The notes under the pieces were generated by a model, which was not told where the DNA came from, did not search any database, and saw nothing but the letters and a program-made list of their open reading frames with translations. From assembly GCA_004555205.1 (NCBI GenBank), contig SFIY01000027.1, forward strand, positions 1-20,482: a DNA stretch of 20,482 nt, written 5' to 3'. Shown piece after piece: positions 1-8,349 of this stretch (positions are counted from its first letter, which is position 1; each line of letters opens with the position of its first letter). Source of the DNA: Clostridiales bacterium. Its GTDB lineage: Bacteria > Bacillota > Clostridia > Oscillospirales > Oscillospiraceae. Both the position numbers and the translations under genes were made by a program.

Positions 1-1
1 C

Positions 2-298
2 GGCGTGTGCGGCGACCACCTGTCCCCCATCTCCGATACCACCATCATGGCTTCTGCCGGTGCCCACTGCTTCCACCTGAACCATGTGTCCACCCAGATC
101 CCCTACGGCGTGACCGTGGCTGCCGTTTCCTTCATCAGCTTTATCATCGCCGGTCTGGTGCAGAATGTTGTGATCTGCATGATTATCGCCATTGTCCTGA
201 TGATCGCCACTCTGCTGGTCATCAAGGCTGTGGTGTCCAAGAAGCACGCCGGTATCTTCAAGGAAATGGCTGAGGCCAATAAGGAACTGGCAAAGTAA
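2..298 (+). CDS. Na+/H+ antiporter, NhaC family (C-terminal part)
   Basis: This is the last 98 or so codons of a gene that enters from the left edge; no start is visible. The reading frame opens with a GDHLSPISDTT segment followed by AGAHCFHLNHVSTQIPYG. This is the conserved C-terminal signature of NhaC-type sodium/proton antiporters, usually written GDHCSPISDTT. Two hydrophobic stretches follow (about residues 35-75 of the fragment), fitting the last membrane helices, and a short basic/acidic cytoplasmic tail ends in ELAK. By family, the protein exchanges external protons for cytoplasmic sodium across the cell membrane. The substrate cannot be checked here because most of the transporter is missing, and related NhaC-like proteins can carry amino or organic acids. 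A strong hairpin terminator follows 27 bases after the stop. Confidence 0.88.
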   Translation, partial: GVCGDHLSPISDTTIMASAGAHCFHLNHVSTQIPYGVTVAAVSFISFIIAGLVQNVVICMIIAIVLMIATLLVIKAVVSKKHAGIFKEMAEANKELAK

Positions 299-325
299 GA
301 ATTGACAAAGACAATTGCCTTACAT

Positions 326-357
326 AAAAAGACTCCGGCTCTCGCCGGAGTCTTTTT
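326..357 (+). terminator. Rho-independent terminator of the NhaC-like gene
   Basis: A perfect 14-bp stem (326-339 with 344-357) encloses a TCTC loop and ends in five T residues. The stem starts with five A residues, so it could also stop transcripts arriving from the right. Confidence 0.9.
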
Positions 358-397
358 ACCGCATAAAGAGAAATAGGGGAGAGGAAAAACGGATAGG

Positions 398-427
398 AAA
401 AGGGCATTGCCTCTGCAATGCCCTTTT
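398..427 (-). terminator. Rho-independent terminator of the minus-strand membrane-protein gene
   Basis: A 13-bp perfect stem (398-410 with 415-427) has a 4-base loop and, read on the minus strand, ends in TTTT just after the stop codon at 434. It closes the racemase/membrane-protein operon. Two back-to-back terminators separate this operon from the antiporter gene. Confidence 0.85.
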
Positions 428-433
428 GCCGTT

Positions 434-844
434 TTAAAAGTTGTGTTCAACAAATTTATTGAATTTATTAATATCCAAATCGTTCTTGTAACTGTTGCGG
501 AAACGCTTCACCGTCAAGCTGTTATACTGCAGAATTTGGCGATACTTCAGGAAGCCCGCAATCAGAGGAATGCCGCCGCACAGATACCCCATCGGGGCCG
601 TACGGTAACAGGCAACAGCTGCTGCCGCAAACACAGCGATTGAAATAATGACGCCGGCAAGCTGCTTTTTCGGATGCAGCAGCTTGACACACTCTTCACT
701 GATTACGCCTTCCTTAATCATCATATCGGCAAACCGCTTTTGCACGCCGAACAGGGACACTGCATTCAAAATGCAGGGCGCCACCACAAAGAAAGCAAAC
801 AGGGCTATCACTACATCGAAGAAAAATACGAGAAAACTTTCCAT
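434..844 (-). CDS. Small integral membrane protein of unknown function
   Basis: The protein has 136 residues and I do not recognise its family. The N-terminal 28 residues are strongly hydrophobic (FLVFFFDVVIALFAFFVV) and form one membrane helix. A second hydrophobic block lies at about residues 63-80 and a third, weaker one at about 84-98. The C-terminal 35 residues are polar and rich in Lys, Asn and Phe, so probably cytoplasmic. The start is well supported: an AGGAGG box at 853-858 lies 8 bases before the ATG. The gene begins 32 bases after the stop of the Orr-like racemase and shares its strand, so the two probably form an operon, with the racemase first and a terminator at 398-427. Nothing in the sequence gives a biochemical role. 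Confidence 0.75.
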   Translation of the reverse strand: MESFLVFFFDVVIALFAFFVVAPCILNAVSLFGVQKRFADMMIKEGVISEECVKLLHPKKQLAGVIISIAVFAAAAVACYRTAPMGYLCGGIPLIAGFLKYRQILQYNSLTVKRFRNSYKNDLDINKFNKFVEHNF

Positions 845-876
845 GGAAAAAACCTCCTATATTCATTATAATTATA

Positions 877-1995
877 TTAAGATTCGCGGGGAGATCGCGC
901 ATCATCCACCACAATAATGTTCATGTCGTCGCGCGCGGCGGCGTACATCATGGCAGAATAGATAACGGAAAATTCCACAATATCACCCACATGGACCTCC
1001 TGCGTGCAGTTTTCAATATCGAGGATGCAGTGATCGGAGGAGCCGCCCAGCACCTCCGCACCTTCCAGACGGGGGATCAGCCGCGCGGCATCTCCCACAT
1101 CACTGTGGCCGATCCCTACCAGACAGCGCTTACGCATACCGCGGTCTTCGTAGGTCGGTACGCGGCAAAACGCGTCCATGGCGATGGTACCCACAGGATG
1201 GGAGGGCTTTGTTTTCACCTCCAGCACCTGGGCGCGGATGGTAAAGGCGTCCATGGCGAGATAATCCATGTCATGAATCCCCCAGTCGATCTGCAGGTCC
1301 TTGGCATTCAAAATCCCCTCACCGATGCGCAGATGGTTAATCCCCTTGGGCATGGTGCCCCAATGCACCAATGTATAGGAGCTGGTGGCGCCGCCGGAGA
1401 TCACTTCCAGTTTGCGGCCGATCCGCTCCTCCACTTGGCGGGCAATGGCGATCAGGTCCTCCATCTTATCCGGCGTCGGCTGAATGGAGCCGTAGCAGCC
1501 CAGATTGACGCCAATGCCGGCAAGATGCACATGGGGCAGATCGCGTTCCACATGAGCGCAGACGTCCACCATCTCGTTTTTATCCCAAAAGCCCTCGCGC
1601 AGATCGCCCAAATCGGCCATCACGATCACGCGATGGGTTTTGTTGAGCTTCACACAGGCTGCCTCCAGCGCGTCCAGCGTGGCAAGCTCGCTTTGCACGG
1701 AGCTGTCGCACCAACGTACGACCTCCTCCAATTCAGACAGCATGGGGATTCGCAGCAGCAGGTACGGGCCGGGCACGCCTGCCTCCCGGCAGCGAATGAC
1801 CTGTTCCACACGGCTGGTGGCCAGTTCGGAGGCGCCGCCGTCCAAAAATGCACGGGCTACGGCAGGGTGTCCATTGGTGCCTTTCATCACGCCGCACACA
1901 TGGATTCCCACAGCCTGACAGCGCGATACCACCTCCCGGGTGTTCCGTCGCAGCTTCGGCAGGTTGATCTCCAACTGCGGATATTGACGATTCAT
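877..1995 (-). CDS. PLP-dependent amino acid racemase, Orr / alanine racemase-like family
   Basis: A 372-residue fold-type III PLP enzyme. The order of motifs matches clostridial ornithine racemase: YPQLEINL at the start, a VMKGTNG lysine segment near residue 40 (likely Schiff-base Lys), LLRIPMLSE, VIVMADLGDLREGFW, GIGVNLGCYG, VISGGATSS, MPKGINHLRIGEGIL and GSSDHCILDI. This family interconverts L- and D-amino acids in the cytoplasm. Ornithine is the known substrate of the nearest family I recall, but alanine or another amino acid is possible. I chose the ATG at 1995 because GAGGG lies 9 bases upstream. An ATG three codons earlier (2004) is also in frame but lies almost on top of that box. The gene is followed by a small membrane-protein gene and diverges from oligoendopeptidase F. 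Confidence 0.85.
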   Translation of the reverse strand: MNRQYPQLEINLPKLRRNTREVVSRCQAVGIHVCGVMKGTNGHPAVARAFLDGGASELATSRVEQVIRCREAGVPGPYLLLRIPMLSELEEVVRWCDSSVQSELATLDALEAACVKLNKTHRVIVMADLGDLREGFWDKNEMVDVCAHVERDLPHVHLAGIGVNLGCYGSIQPTPDKMEDLIAIARQVEERIGRKLEVISGGATSSYTLVHWGTMPKGINHLRIGEGILNAKDLQIDWGIHDMDYLAMDAFTIRAQVLEVKTKPSHPVGTIAMDAFCRVPTYEDRGMRKRCLVGIGHSDVGDAARLIPRLEGAEVLGGSSDHCILDIENCTQEVHVGDIVEFSVIYSAMMYAAARDDMNIIVVDDARSPRES

Positions 1996-2054
1996 AAAAG
2001 CCATCCCTCGGTAAATGAAAGATTGTGTATAGTAAGCAATGTACTATCTTATCA

Positions 2055-2066
2055 AGTATAGCACAG
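2055..2066 (-). promoter_or_regulatory. Extended -10 promoter of the racemase operon
   Basis: On the minus strand TGTGCTATACT gives a -10 TATACT (2055-2060) with the TGn extension. No convincing -35 is visible at the normal spacing. The leader to the ATG would be about 50 bases. Confidence 0.5.
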
Positions 2067-2132
2067 TTTTTACCGCAACGCCATATATTATTTTCCCTTT
2101 ACGACGTTTTTTAGCAAATATCATCGAACTGT

Positions 2133-2161
2133 TTTACGAAAGCTGCGTTTTGTGCTATACT
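2133..2161 (+). promoter_or_regulatory. Promoter of the oligoendopeptidase F gene
   Basis: TTTACG (2133-2138), a 17-base spacer and TATACT (2156-2161), with a TGn extension just before the -10. It lies about 40 bases before the AAAGGA ribosome site of the gene. Confidence 0.7.
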
Positions 2162-2198
2162 GAGAAAAACCAAAAAAGACAGACGAAAGGAAAATATT

Positions 2199-3998
2199 AT
2201 GACCAACCGTAAAATACCCCAACGCAGTGAAGTGGCGGCAGAACATACATGGAACTTGCAGGACATTTTTGCAAGCGACGCGGCATGGCTGGCGGAATAT
2301 GAGGCGCTGCGCGCCTATCCGGAGAAGGTCGCGGCGTTCCAAGGCACGCTGAGCCGCAGCGCGGAGGATCTGCTGGCCTTTTTCCGCCTGCAGGACGAGC
2401 TGGAGGTGCGTTTGGGCCGCCTGATGGGCTACGCCAATTGCAAAGGCGATGAGGATACCGCCAACAACTACTATCAGGATCTGCGCAGCAAGGCAATGAG
2501 TGTGTATGTGGCCATTGCCGGCGCAGCGGCGTTTGCCACGCCCGAGATTCTGGCCATTGACGAGGATACCCTGCAGCTTTTCTATGCGGCCCAGCCGGAG
2601 CTGCTGACATACCGGCGCAGCCTGTACCGTATTCGCCGCCGTAAGGCCCATGTTCTGACGCCGGCGGAAGAGAAGCTGCTGGCTGCGGCAGGAGAGATGG
2701 CGGACGCGCCCGACCGGATCGGCAGCACGCTGCGGGATGCGGATATGACCTACCCCGATGTGACCGACAGCGAGGGCAACAAGCATCCCCTGACGGACGG
2801 CACCTTTGTGCCGCTGCTGATGTCCGGCGACCGGGTGCTGCGCAAGAACACCTTTGATGCCTTTTACGGGCGGTTGAATAGCTTCAAAAATACCATTGCC
2901 GCCACGCTGGACGCCCAGTTCAAGCAGCTCCGCTTTTTTGCCGACAGCCGCCATTACAGCAGCACCTTGGAGGCGTCGCTGGACGCCACGGAGGTGCCGG
3001 TGAGCGTGTATCTGCAGCTCATTGAGGCGGTTCACGGAAATCTGGATAAAATGTACCGCTATGTGGCGCTGCGCAGGAAGCTGCTGGGCGTGGAGCAGGT
3101 GCATATGTACGATGTGTATACGCCTGTTGTGCCGGATGTGGCGGTGACGATCCCCTATGAGCAGGCCAAGGCGACCGTTTTGGAGGCGCTGAGCGTATTG
3201 GGCGAGGATTACACCGATCTGATGAAGGAGGGCTTTGCCAACCGCTGGATCGATGTGTATGAGAATGTGGGCAAGCGCGGCGGCGCGTATTCCTCCGGCA
3301 ACAGCCGTCCCCACCCCTATGTGCTGCTCAATCATAAGGACGATCTGGACAGTCAGTTCACGCTGGCCCACGAAATGGGCCACGCGCTTCACAGCTATTA
3401 CAGCACCAAAAATCAGCCGATCAATACCGGCGACTATGTAATCTTTGTGGCGGAGGTGGCCTCCACCTGCAACGAAGTGCTGCTCATGCGCCACCTTTTG
3501 GGCAAAACCACCGACAAGAGGGAGCGGGCCTACCTTATCAACCACTTCCTCGACCAGTTCAAGGGCACGGTGTACCGCCAGACCATGTTTGCCGAGTTTG
3601 AGCTGGAGATGGGCCGCATGGCCGAGCGCGGCGAAGCGCTGACCGCCGATGCGCTGAGCGAAAAGTATCTGGCGCTGAACAAGCTGTATTTCGGCCCGGA
3701 GATGGTGTCCGACGATGCCATTGCGCTGGAATGGGCGCGGATACCCCACTTCTTCTACAACTACTATGTGTTCCAGTATGCCACCGGCTTCTCCGCCGCT
3801 GTGGCCATTGCCAACCGCATTCTGCGTGAGGGCGCGAGCGCCGTGGCGGATTACAAGCGATTCCTGTCCGGCGGCGGCAGCACCGACCCGATCAGCCTGC
3901 TGAAGATCGCCGGCGTGGATATGAGCACCGGCGCGCCTGTCCATGATGCCCTGCGGCTGTTTGGCGAGCTGCTTGACGAAATGGAAGCACTGTTATAA
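2199..3998 (+). CDS. pepF: Oligoendopeptidase F (M3B zinc metallopeptidase)
   Basis: A 599-residue M3-family peptidase, the usual length for PepF. The N-terminal half has the helical oligopeptidase F domain. The zinc site is visible as HEMGH at residues 391-395 in the context FTLAHEMGHALHSYYS, with the third ligand Glu about residue 419 in VAEVASTCNEVL. The late segment YYVFQYATGFSAA is also typical of the family. It cleaves short peptides (about 7-17 residues) in the cytoplasm, taking part in peptide recycling or signal-peptide breakdown. There is no signal peptide. The ATG at 2199 is preceded by AAAGGA and a good promoter. The gene stands alone and converges on an aminopeptidase P gene, so two peptide-degrading enzymes sit next to each other but on opposite strands. 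Confidence 0.95.
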   Translation: MTNRKIPQRSEVAAEHTWNLQDIFASDAAWLAEYEALRAYPEKVAAFQGTLSRSAEDLLAFFRLQDELEVRLGRLMGYANCKGDEDTANNYYQDLRSKAMSVYVAIAGAAAFATPEILAIDEDTLQLFYAAQPELLTYRRSLYRIRRRKAHVLTPAEEKLLAAAGEMADAPDRIGSTLRDADMTYPDVTDSEGNKHPLTDGTFVPLLMSGDRVLRKNTFDAFYGRLNSFKNTIAATLDAQFKQLRFFADSRHYSSTLEASLDATEVPVSVYLQLIEAVHGNLDKMYRYVALRRKLLGVEQVHMYDVYTPVVPDVAVTIPYEQAKATVLEALSVLGEDYTDLMKEGFANRWIDVYENVGKRGGAYSSGNSRPHPYVLLNHKDDLDSQFTLAHEMGHALHSYYSTKNQPINTGDYVIFVAEVASTCNEVLLMRHLLGKTTDKRERAYLINHFLDQFKGTVYRQTMFAEFELEMGRMAERGEALTADALSEKYLALNKLYFGPEMVSDDAIALEWARIPHFFYNYYVFQYATGFSAAVAIANRILREGASAVADYKRFLSGGGSTDPISLLKIAGVDMSTGAPVHDALRLFGELLDEMEALL

Positions 3999-4005
3999 GC
4001 AAAAG

Positions 4006-4041
4006 AAAATCGGCAGACACTCGTTCGTCTGCCGATTTTTT
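4006..4041. terminator. Bidirectional terminator between pepF and the aminopeptidase gene
   Basis: A 13-bp stem (4006-4018 with 4027-4039) with an 8-base loop has T-runs in both directions. It lies 7 bases after the pepF stop and 5 bases from the convergent aminopeptidase stop, so it probably serves both genes. Confidence 0.88.
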
Positions 4042-4046
4042 CATGC

Positions 4047-5828
4047 TTACAGCGGCTGCGTTGCCTCGTACAGCCAGATGCGTTCCTCTGCCGTCAGGTG
4101 GGGGGAAATGGCCTGATATACCGCGGCATGGTAGCGGTTGAGCAGCGTCAACTCCTGCTGGCTCATCTGCGCAGGATCGATGGCCCGGCGGTCAAAGGGC
4201 ACCATGGTCAGGGTGTCGAAAGCCATAAACTGCCCGTGATCGGTCTTTTCCGCCTTGCGGCAAAGCAGCAGGTTTTCCAGCCGGATGCCGTAACGGTTTT
4301 CAAAATATACGCCCGGCTCATCGGAGAGGATCATCCCCTCCTCCAGCACCGCGCCGCCGTTTTGATCGCGCAGGCGGATGCCCTGCGGCCCCTCGTGCAC
4401 ATTGAGCAGATACCCCACACCGTGTCCGGTACCGTGGTTGTAGTCCAGCCCCAGTTCCCACAACGGCGCACGGGCCAGACAGTCCAGATTCACGCCGGTG
4501 CAGCCATGCTTGAAATGGGCGGCGGCCAGCGAAAGATGTCCCCGCAGTACGGCGGTATAATGGGTTTTCTGTTCATCGGACAGCGTGCCGATGGCAACGG
4601 TGCGTGTCACATCGGTGGTGCCCTGCCAATACTGCGCGCCGGTGTCCATCAAAAGGAAGCTGTTGTTTACAAGAGGCGTATTGCTCGCCTCCGTCGGCTC
4701 ATAGTGGATGATGGCGCCATGGGCGCCGGCGGCAATGATGGGTGCAAAGCTCTGCCCCAAATAGTCGGGACAGGCGGCGCGCAGACTTTCCAGCTTGTCC
4801 GCAATAGCCAATTCCGTCACGGACAGCGGCTGCGTGTGCAGCCAGCAGAGCAATTTTGTCAGCGCCACGCCGTCATATATGTGGGCCAGGCGCATATTTT
4901 CCTGCTCGGCAGGTGTTTTTCGTGCCTTACAAAGGGTGGTAGGGTTGATACCCGGCACGCGCTTAACATCCTGCGGCAGCGCGCGGCACAGCGCCACATT
5001 CACCGCATTTTCGTCCAACAGCACGCGGCTGCCGTGGGGCAAAGCGGCCAAATCCGTATAAATCTGCCCATAGGGCCGCAAGGTAATGCCGTCTTTGCCC
5101 AGGGCGGCGGTCAAATCCGCGCTGAAGGCAGCGGGCGCGGCGTAGAGGACGGTTTCCTGCGGTGTCAGCAGGGCGTAGGCCATGAATACGGGGTTATAGG
5201 GCACATCGCCGCCGCGCAGATTGAAAAGCCACGCAATGTCATCCAGCGCCGCCAGCAAATGACAGTCGGCGCCGGCATCCGCCATGGCGCGGCGCAGCTC
5301 CGCCAGCTTTTCGCTGCGGCTCTTGCCGGTATAGACGGTGGGCAGCTCCCAAACGGGCGCGGCAGGGAAGGGCGGACGGTCCGTCCACAGTTCGCTGACC
5401 AGATCAGCGGTCTCGTCAAAGCGAATGTCCTGCTGCTGCAGGGCATTTTTTAGCTGCGCGGCATAGCCTGCGCGTACCGTTCGGCCGTCATAGCCCAGAC
5501 ACTGGCCGGACGAGAGCAAAGTTTTCAGATAGGCGGGGATGGTCATATCCTCGCCTATTTTTCGCAGGGCAATGCCGCTGCCCTGCAGTTGCTCGGCCGC
5601 CTGCAAAAAATAGCGCCCGTCTGTCCACAGTCCGGCCTCCGCCGCCGTGACCACCAGCGTACCGGCGCTGCCGGTAAATCCGGAGAGATAGGCGCGGCTC
5701 TTAAAATAATCGCCCACATATTCCGAGGCGTGATAGTCGTCGGTCAGCACCAGATAGGCGTCGATACCGCGTGCGCGCATCAATCGGCGCAGCGCCTCCA
5801 GGCGGCGGTGATAGATATTTTCCTGCAT
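4047..5828 (-). CDS. Xaa-Pro aminopeptidase (aminopeptidase P family, M24B, three-domain type)
   Basis: A 593-residue protein with two creatinase-like N-terminal domains (YLVLTDDYHASEYVG, SGFTGSAGTLVV, LWTDGRYFLQA) and a C-terminal pita-bread catalytic domain. Metal-ligand motifs are visible: LLMDTGAQYWQGTTDVTRT (two Asp), GTGHGVGYLLNVHEGP (His), and SDEPGVYFENRYGIRLEN (two Glu). This matches the long, eukaryote-like aminopeptidase P subfamily, which removes the N-terminal residue from peptides whose second residue is proline. It has no signal peptide, so it is cytoplasmic. I chose the ATG at 5828 because GAGGAG lies 6 bases upstream; an ATG seven codons further up (5849) lacks such a site. 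It starts 17 bases after the NTPase stop, so the two genes are probably cotranscribed. Confidence 0.94.
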   Translation of the reverse strand: MQENIYHRRLEALRRLMRARGIDAYLVLTDDYHASEYVGDYFKSRAYLSGFTGSAGTLVVTAAEAGLWTDGRYFLQAAEQLQGSGIALRKIGEDMTIPAYLKTLLSSGQCLGYDGRTVRAGYAAQLKNALQQQDIRFDETADLVSELWTDRPPFPAAPVWELPTVYTGKSRSEKLAELRRAMADAGADCHLLAALDDIAWLFNLRGGDVPYNPVFMAYALLTPQETVLYAAPAAFSADLTAALGKDGITLRPYGQIYTDLAALPHGSRVLLDENAVNVALCRALPQDVKRVPGINPTTLCKARKTPAEQENMRLAHIYDGVALTKLLCWLHTQPLSVTELAIADKLESLRAACPDYLGQSFAPIIAAGAHGAIIHYEPTEASNTPLVNNSFLLMDTGAQYWQGTTDVTRTVAIGTLSDEQKTHYTAVLRGHLSLAAAHFKHGCTGVNLDCLARAPLWELGLDYNHGTGHGVGYLLNVHEGPQGIRLRDQNGGAVLEEGMILSDEPGVYFENRYGIRLENLLLCRKAEKTDHGQFMAFDTLTMVPFDRRAIDPAQMSQQELTLLNRYHAAVYQAISPHLTAEERIWLYEATQPL

Positions 5829-5845
5829 AGGTAGCTCCTCATTTA

Positions 5846-6349
5846 TCAAAAATGAAACTGTTCCAACAAAAGCTGCGGCAGTCGGTCGCGGTTTTCCCGG
5901 GTCACTTCCGCCACGGTGACATCATCGCGGGCGGCAACGCGCTGCAAAAACGGGCTGTCCGCCTGCTGCAAAACGCCCAGGACGGGTATGTCGCCTTCCA
6001 GCGCTGACAGCACGGCGCGCTGAAAGGCAAACGCCTCTGCTTCCGTGGGGCCCAATTCGTCCATCAGCAAAAGCCGCGCATGATCGCTTTGCGCCAGTGC
6101 CGTGCAGCCCAGTGCATCAAAGCGCGCGACCGTATCCTCCGACGGCACGCGGCAGATAAAAAGCAGGTTGTCCGCCGTGGGCCGTTCGCCCGGACGGAGC
6201 ATGTGGACGGAAAAGCGCGGCGGAAAAACAGTATCTGTCCGCACGGTGCGAAAACCGCCCGTCGTACACGGCCGCATGGCGAGCATCTTGTCGATCACGG
6301 TGGATTTCCCGATATGTTTACTTCCGGTGAGAAAAAGATGGCGTTTCAT
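5846..6349 (-). CDS. Nucleoside-triphosphatase, THEP1 / NTPase_1 family
   Basis: A 167-residue P-loop protein. Walker A is GSKHIGKST (residues 9-17) at the very N-terminus and Walker B is RLLLMDELG (residues 92-100). The segment TTGGFRTVR between them is typical of the THEP1-like NTPases, as is the short length. These enzymes hydrolyse NTPs in vitro, but their cell role is not settled. The start at 6349 is chosen because MKRHLFLTG puts the P-loop in its normal place and AGGA lies upstream. An open frame runs on upstream as far as 6805, but that part lies opposite the heat-shock protein gene and has no family features. The gene precedes the aminopeptidase P gene by 17 bases. Confidence 0.85.
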   Translation of the reverse strand: MKRHLFLTGSKHIGKSTVIDKMLAMRPCTTGGFRTVRTDTVFPPRFSVHMLRPGERPTADNLLFICRVPSEDTVARFDALGCTALAQSDHARLLLMDELGPTEAEAFAFQRAVLSALEGDIPVLGVLQQADSPFLQRVAARDDVTVAEVTRENRDRLPQLLLEQFHF

Positions 6350-6379
6350 GGCGTGTTCCTCGCAAATCAATATAATGAC

Positions 6380-6407
6380 AGTATACCACAGGGCAAAGGG
6401 AATGAAA
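6380..6407 (-). promoter_or_regulatory. Possible promoter of the NTPase-aminopeptidase operon
   Basis: On the minus strand there is an extended -10 (TGG then TATACT, 6380-6385) and a weak TTTCAT -35 (6402-6407) with a 16-base spacer. It lies about 30 bases before the ATG. Confidence 0.42.
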
Positions 6408-6475
6408 ATAGCAGGCATAGAAAATAAACGGCGGGATATACTAAAGCCAGACATTTTATCGGGAGGAATCAGACT

Positions 6476-6892
6476 ATGTTTGAATTGCAGACCTATCAGC
6501 CCGCCGACACCTGGATGCGCCGTTTCTGGAGCGATCCGTTCAGCTTTTTCTCCGGCAGCAACGGCATGACGATGTTCAGTACCGATATTGCCGACAACGG
6601 GGACAGCTACCTGCTGGAAGCGGATTTGCCCGGCTTCCGCAAGGAGGACATCCATCTGGACCTGCAGGGCGATACGCTGACCATCAGTGCCCGGCGCGAT
6701 GATGAGCGGGAGGAACGCAAAGATCAGTATATCCGCTGCGAGCGCTGCAGCGGCAGCTATCAGCGCTCGTTCGATATGTCCGGCGTGGATACCGACGGCA
6801 TTCACGCCAAGTATGAAAACGGCGTCCTGCGTCTGACGCTGCCCAAGAAGGCGGAGAGCAAAACCGAGAGCAAGACGTTACGCATTGAATAA
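6476..6892 (+). CDS. Small heat-shock protein, Hsp20 / alpha-crystallin family
   Basis: A 138-residue ATP-independent chaperone that would hold unfolding proteins in the cytoplasm. The N-terminal arm includes MRRFWSDPFSFF. The alpha-crystallin domain (about residues 35-128) begins with FSTDIADNGDSYLLEADLPG and FRKEDIHLDLQGDTLTISA. It ends with the hallmark GVLRLTLPK, followed by a charged tail rich in Lys, Glu and Ser. GGGAGGA lies just before the ATG. A TATACT at 6437-6442 may be its -10, but I see no good -35 and no CIRCE operator, so how it is induced is not clear. It stands alone between a divergent NTPase gene and a strong terminator. Confidence 0.95.
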   Translation: MFELQTYQPADTWMRRFWSDPFSFFSGSNGMTMFSTDIADNGDSYLLEADLPGFRKEDIHLDLQGDTLTISARRDDEREERKDQYIRCERCSGSYQRSFDMSGVDTDGIHAKYENGVLRLTLPKKAESKTESKTLRIE

Positions 6893-6895
6893 GGA

Positions 6896-6925
6896 AAAGG
6901 AGCAGCACGGCCGTGCTGCTCCTTT
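6896..6925. terminator. Terminator between hsp20 and citrate synthase
   Basis: A 15-bp perfect inverted repeat (6896-6910 with 6911-6925) begins just after the hsp20 stop. The central bases GGCC must form the loop. It ends in TTT on the plus strand and has AAA at its left side, so it may also stop the convergent citrate synthase transcript, whose stop is at 6937. Confidence 0.85.
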
Positions 6926-6936
6926 ATTATGGCAAA

Positions 6937-8295
6937 TCAGCCGCGCTGCTCCAGAGGCACATAGGGCGTAGCCTCCTTGGCGGCACGGTAGGCCGGACGC
7001 ATAATGCGCTTGGCGCTCATGACTTCTTCGATGCGGTGCGCGCACCAACCGGAGATACGGGACACGGCGAACAGCGGGGTAAACAGCTCGTCGGGGATGC
7101 CCAGCATCTGCAGCACGAAGCCGGAATACAGGTCGATGTTAGCGGAAATGGGGCTGGTCATACCCTTGCGCTCCACAATAAGGAGACAGCCGTTGCGCTC
7201 GATACTGCGCAGATACGCCAGATCCTCCTCCATGCCCTTGTTCTTCGCCACCTTACCGGCATAGAGCTTGATGATCTCCGCGCGGGGGTCGGACAGGGTA
7301 TACACCGCGTGGCCCAAACCGTAGATCTTGCCGGAGTGATCGCCCACCGTGCCGTCCAGTATCCGTGAGAGATAATCGCGCATAGCGCCGTCATCCGCAG
7401 GGTCGGCCACATGCGCCTTAATGTCGTGGAACATGGCGCGCACCTTGGCATTGGCGCCGCCGTGCAGGGGGCCTTTCAGGGAGTTGACGGCGCCGGAGAT
7501 AGCGCCGTAGGTGTCCGTGCCGCTGGAGGACAGCGCGCGGCAGACGAAAGCGGAGTTGTTGCCGCCGCCGTGCTCGGCGTGCAGGATCATCAGGATATCC
7601 AGCAGATGGGCCTCCTCCTGGGTGTAGCACTGATCGGGGTGCAGCATCAGCAGGAAATTCTCCGCCGCAGACAGATCTTCCCGGGGATAGTGGATGTGCA
7701 GGCTTTCGCCGTCAATATAGTGGCGCTTGGCGGCGTAGGTGTTGGCCACAATGGTGGGGAAACGGGCGATCAGCTCGATGGACTGTATGAGCATGTTCTC
7801 CAGACTGGTGTTGTCGGGATCCTTGTCATAGGAGTACAGCGTCAGCACGCTGCGGGCCAGCTTGTTCATCACATTGGGGCTGGGGTTCTTGAGGATAATA
7901 TCCTCGGTAAATCCCTCGGGCAGGGCCCGGGCGCGGGAGAGCATGGCGGCAAACTGCCGGATCTCCGCCTTGTTGGGCAGATAGCCCATCAGCAGCAGAA
8001 AGGCGACCTCCTCATAGCCAAAGGTGCTGTTTGCCACATGGGCGTTAACAATATCCTCCACATTGATGCCGCGATAGTACAAACGACCCTGCGCCGGCAC
8101 GATCTCGCCATCCTCGATATTGTAACCGATCACACGGCCGACCTTTGTCACGCCGGCCATGACGCCGGTGCCGTCGCTGTTGCGCAGACCGCGCTTGACC
8201 TTGTCGGTAAAATATTTGGCGGGGATGTCGTACTCCTCGCGGACACGGGCCAGCAAAGCCTCGTCATAATACTTGTTAGAAAGGGGGACTGCCAT
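6937..8295 (-). CDS. Citrate synthase
   Basis: A 452-residue enzyme that condenses oxaloacetate with acetyl-CoA to citrate. Expected active-site features are seen: AEHGGGNNS (His242), GPLHGGANAK (His278), YGLGHAVY (His329) and SANIDLYSG (catalytic Asp388). The first 75 residues are a longer N-terminal arm than in the minimal bacterial enzyme, as in related clostridial forms. The ATG at 8295 is chosen because MAVPLSNKYYDE fits the family start and AAGGAAG lies 11 bases upstream. Open frame continues to 8361 but lies inside the promoter. The gene diverges from the aconitase and isocitrate dehydrogenase genes, which use its product in order. The promoter is well formed and carries an inverted repeat. 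Symbols gltA or citZ are both used for such genes, so none is assigned. Confidence 0.95.
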   Translation of the reverse strand: MAVPLSNKYYDEALLARVREEYDIPAKYFTDKVKRGLRNSDGTGVMAGVTKVGRVIGYNIEDGEIVPAQGRLYYRGINVEDIVNAHVANSTFGYEEVAFLLLMGYLPNKAEIRQFAAMLSRARALPEGFTEDIILKNPSPNVMNKLARSVLTLYSYDKDPDNTSLENMLIQSIELIARFPTIVANTYAAKRHYIDGESLHIHYPREDLSAAENFLLMLHPDQCYTQEEAHLLDILMILHAEHGGGNNSAFVCRALSSSGTDTYGAISGAVNSLKGPLHGGANAKVRAMFHDIKAHVADPADDGAMRDYLSRILDGTVGDHSGKIYGLGHAVYTLSDPRAEIIKLYAGKVAKNKGMEEDLAYLRSIERNGCLLIVERKGMTSPISANIDLYSGFVLQMLGIPDELFTPLFAVSRISGWCAHRIEEVMSAKRIMRPAYRAAKEATPYVPLEQRG

Positions 8296-8302
8296 AGTAA
8301 AA

Positions 8303-8349
8303 CGCACTTCCTTGTATCGTAGTTGTAAGGTGATTATACGCGAAGTGCG
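8303..8349. repeat. Inverted repeat around the citrate synthase start point
   Basis: CGCACTTC (8303-8310) and GAAGTGCG (8342-8349) are perfect inverted copies 31 bases apart. One arm lies in the leader and the other in the spacer between -10 and -35. They could be operator half-sites or a chance pair. Confidence 0.45.

Noticed and set aside
2121..3944. A 607-codon minus-strand frame opposite pepF, and similar long frames opposite the racemase, aminopeptidase and citrate synthase genes
   Set aside because: All lie opposite confident genes, have no ribosome site or family motif, and show the same composition bias.
6350..6805. N-terminal extension of the NTPase frame upstream of 6349
   Set aside because: It would place the P-loop 160 residues in, runs through the promoter and lies opposite hsp20. 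The ATG at 6349 has a proper ribosome site.
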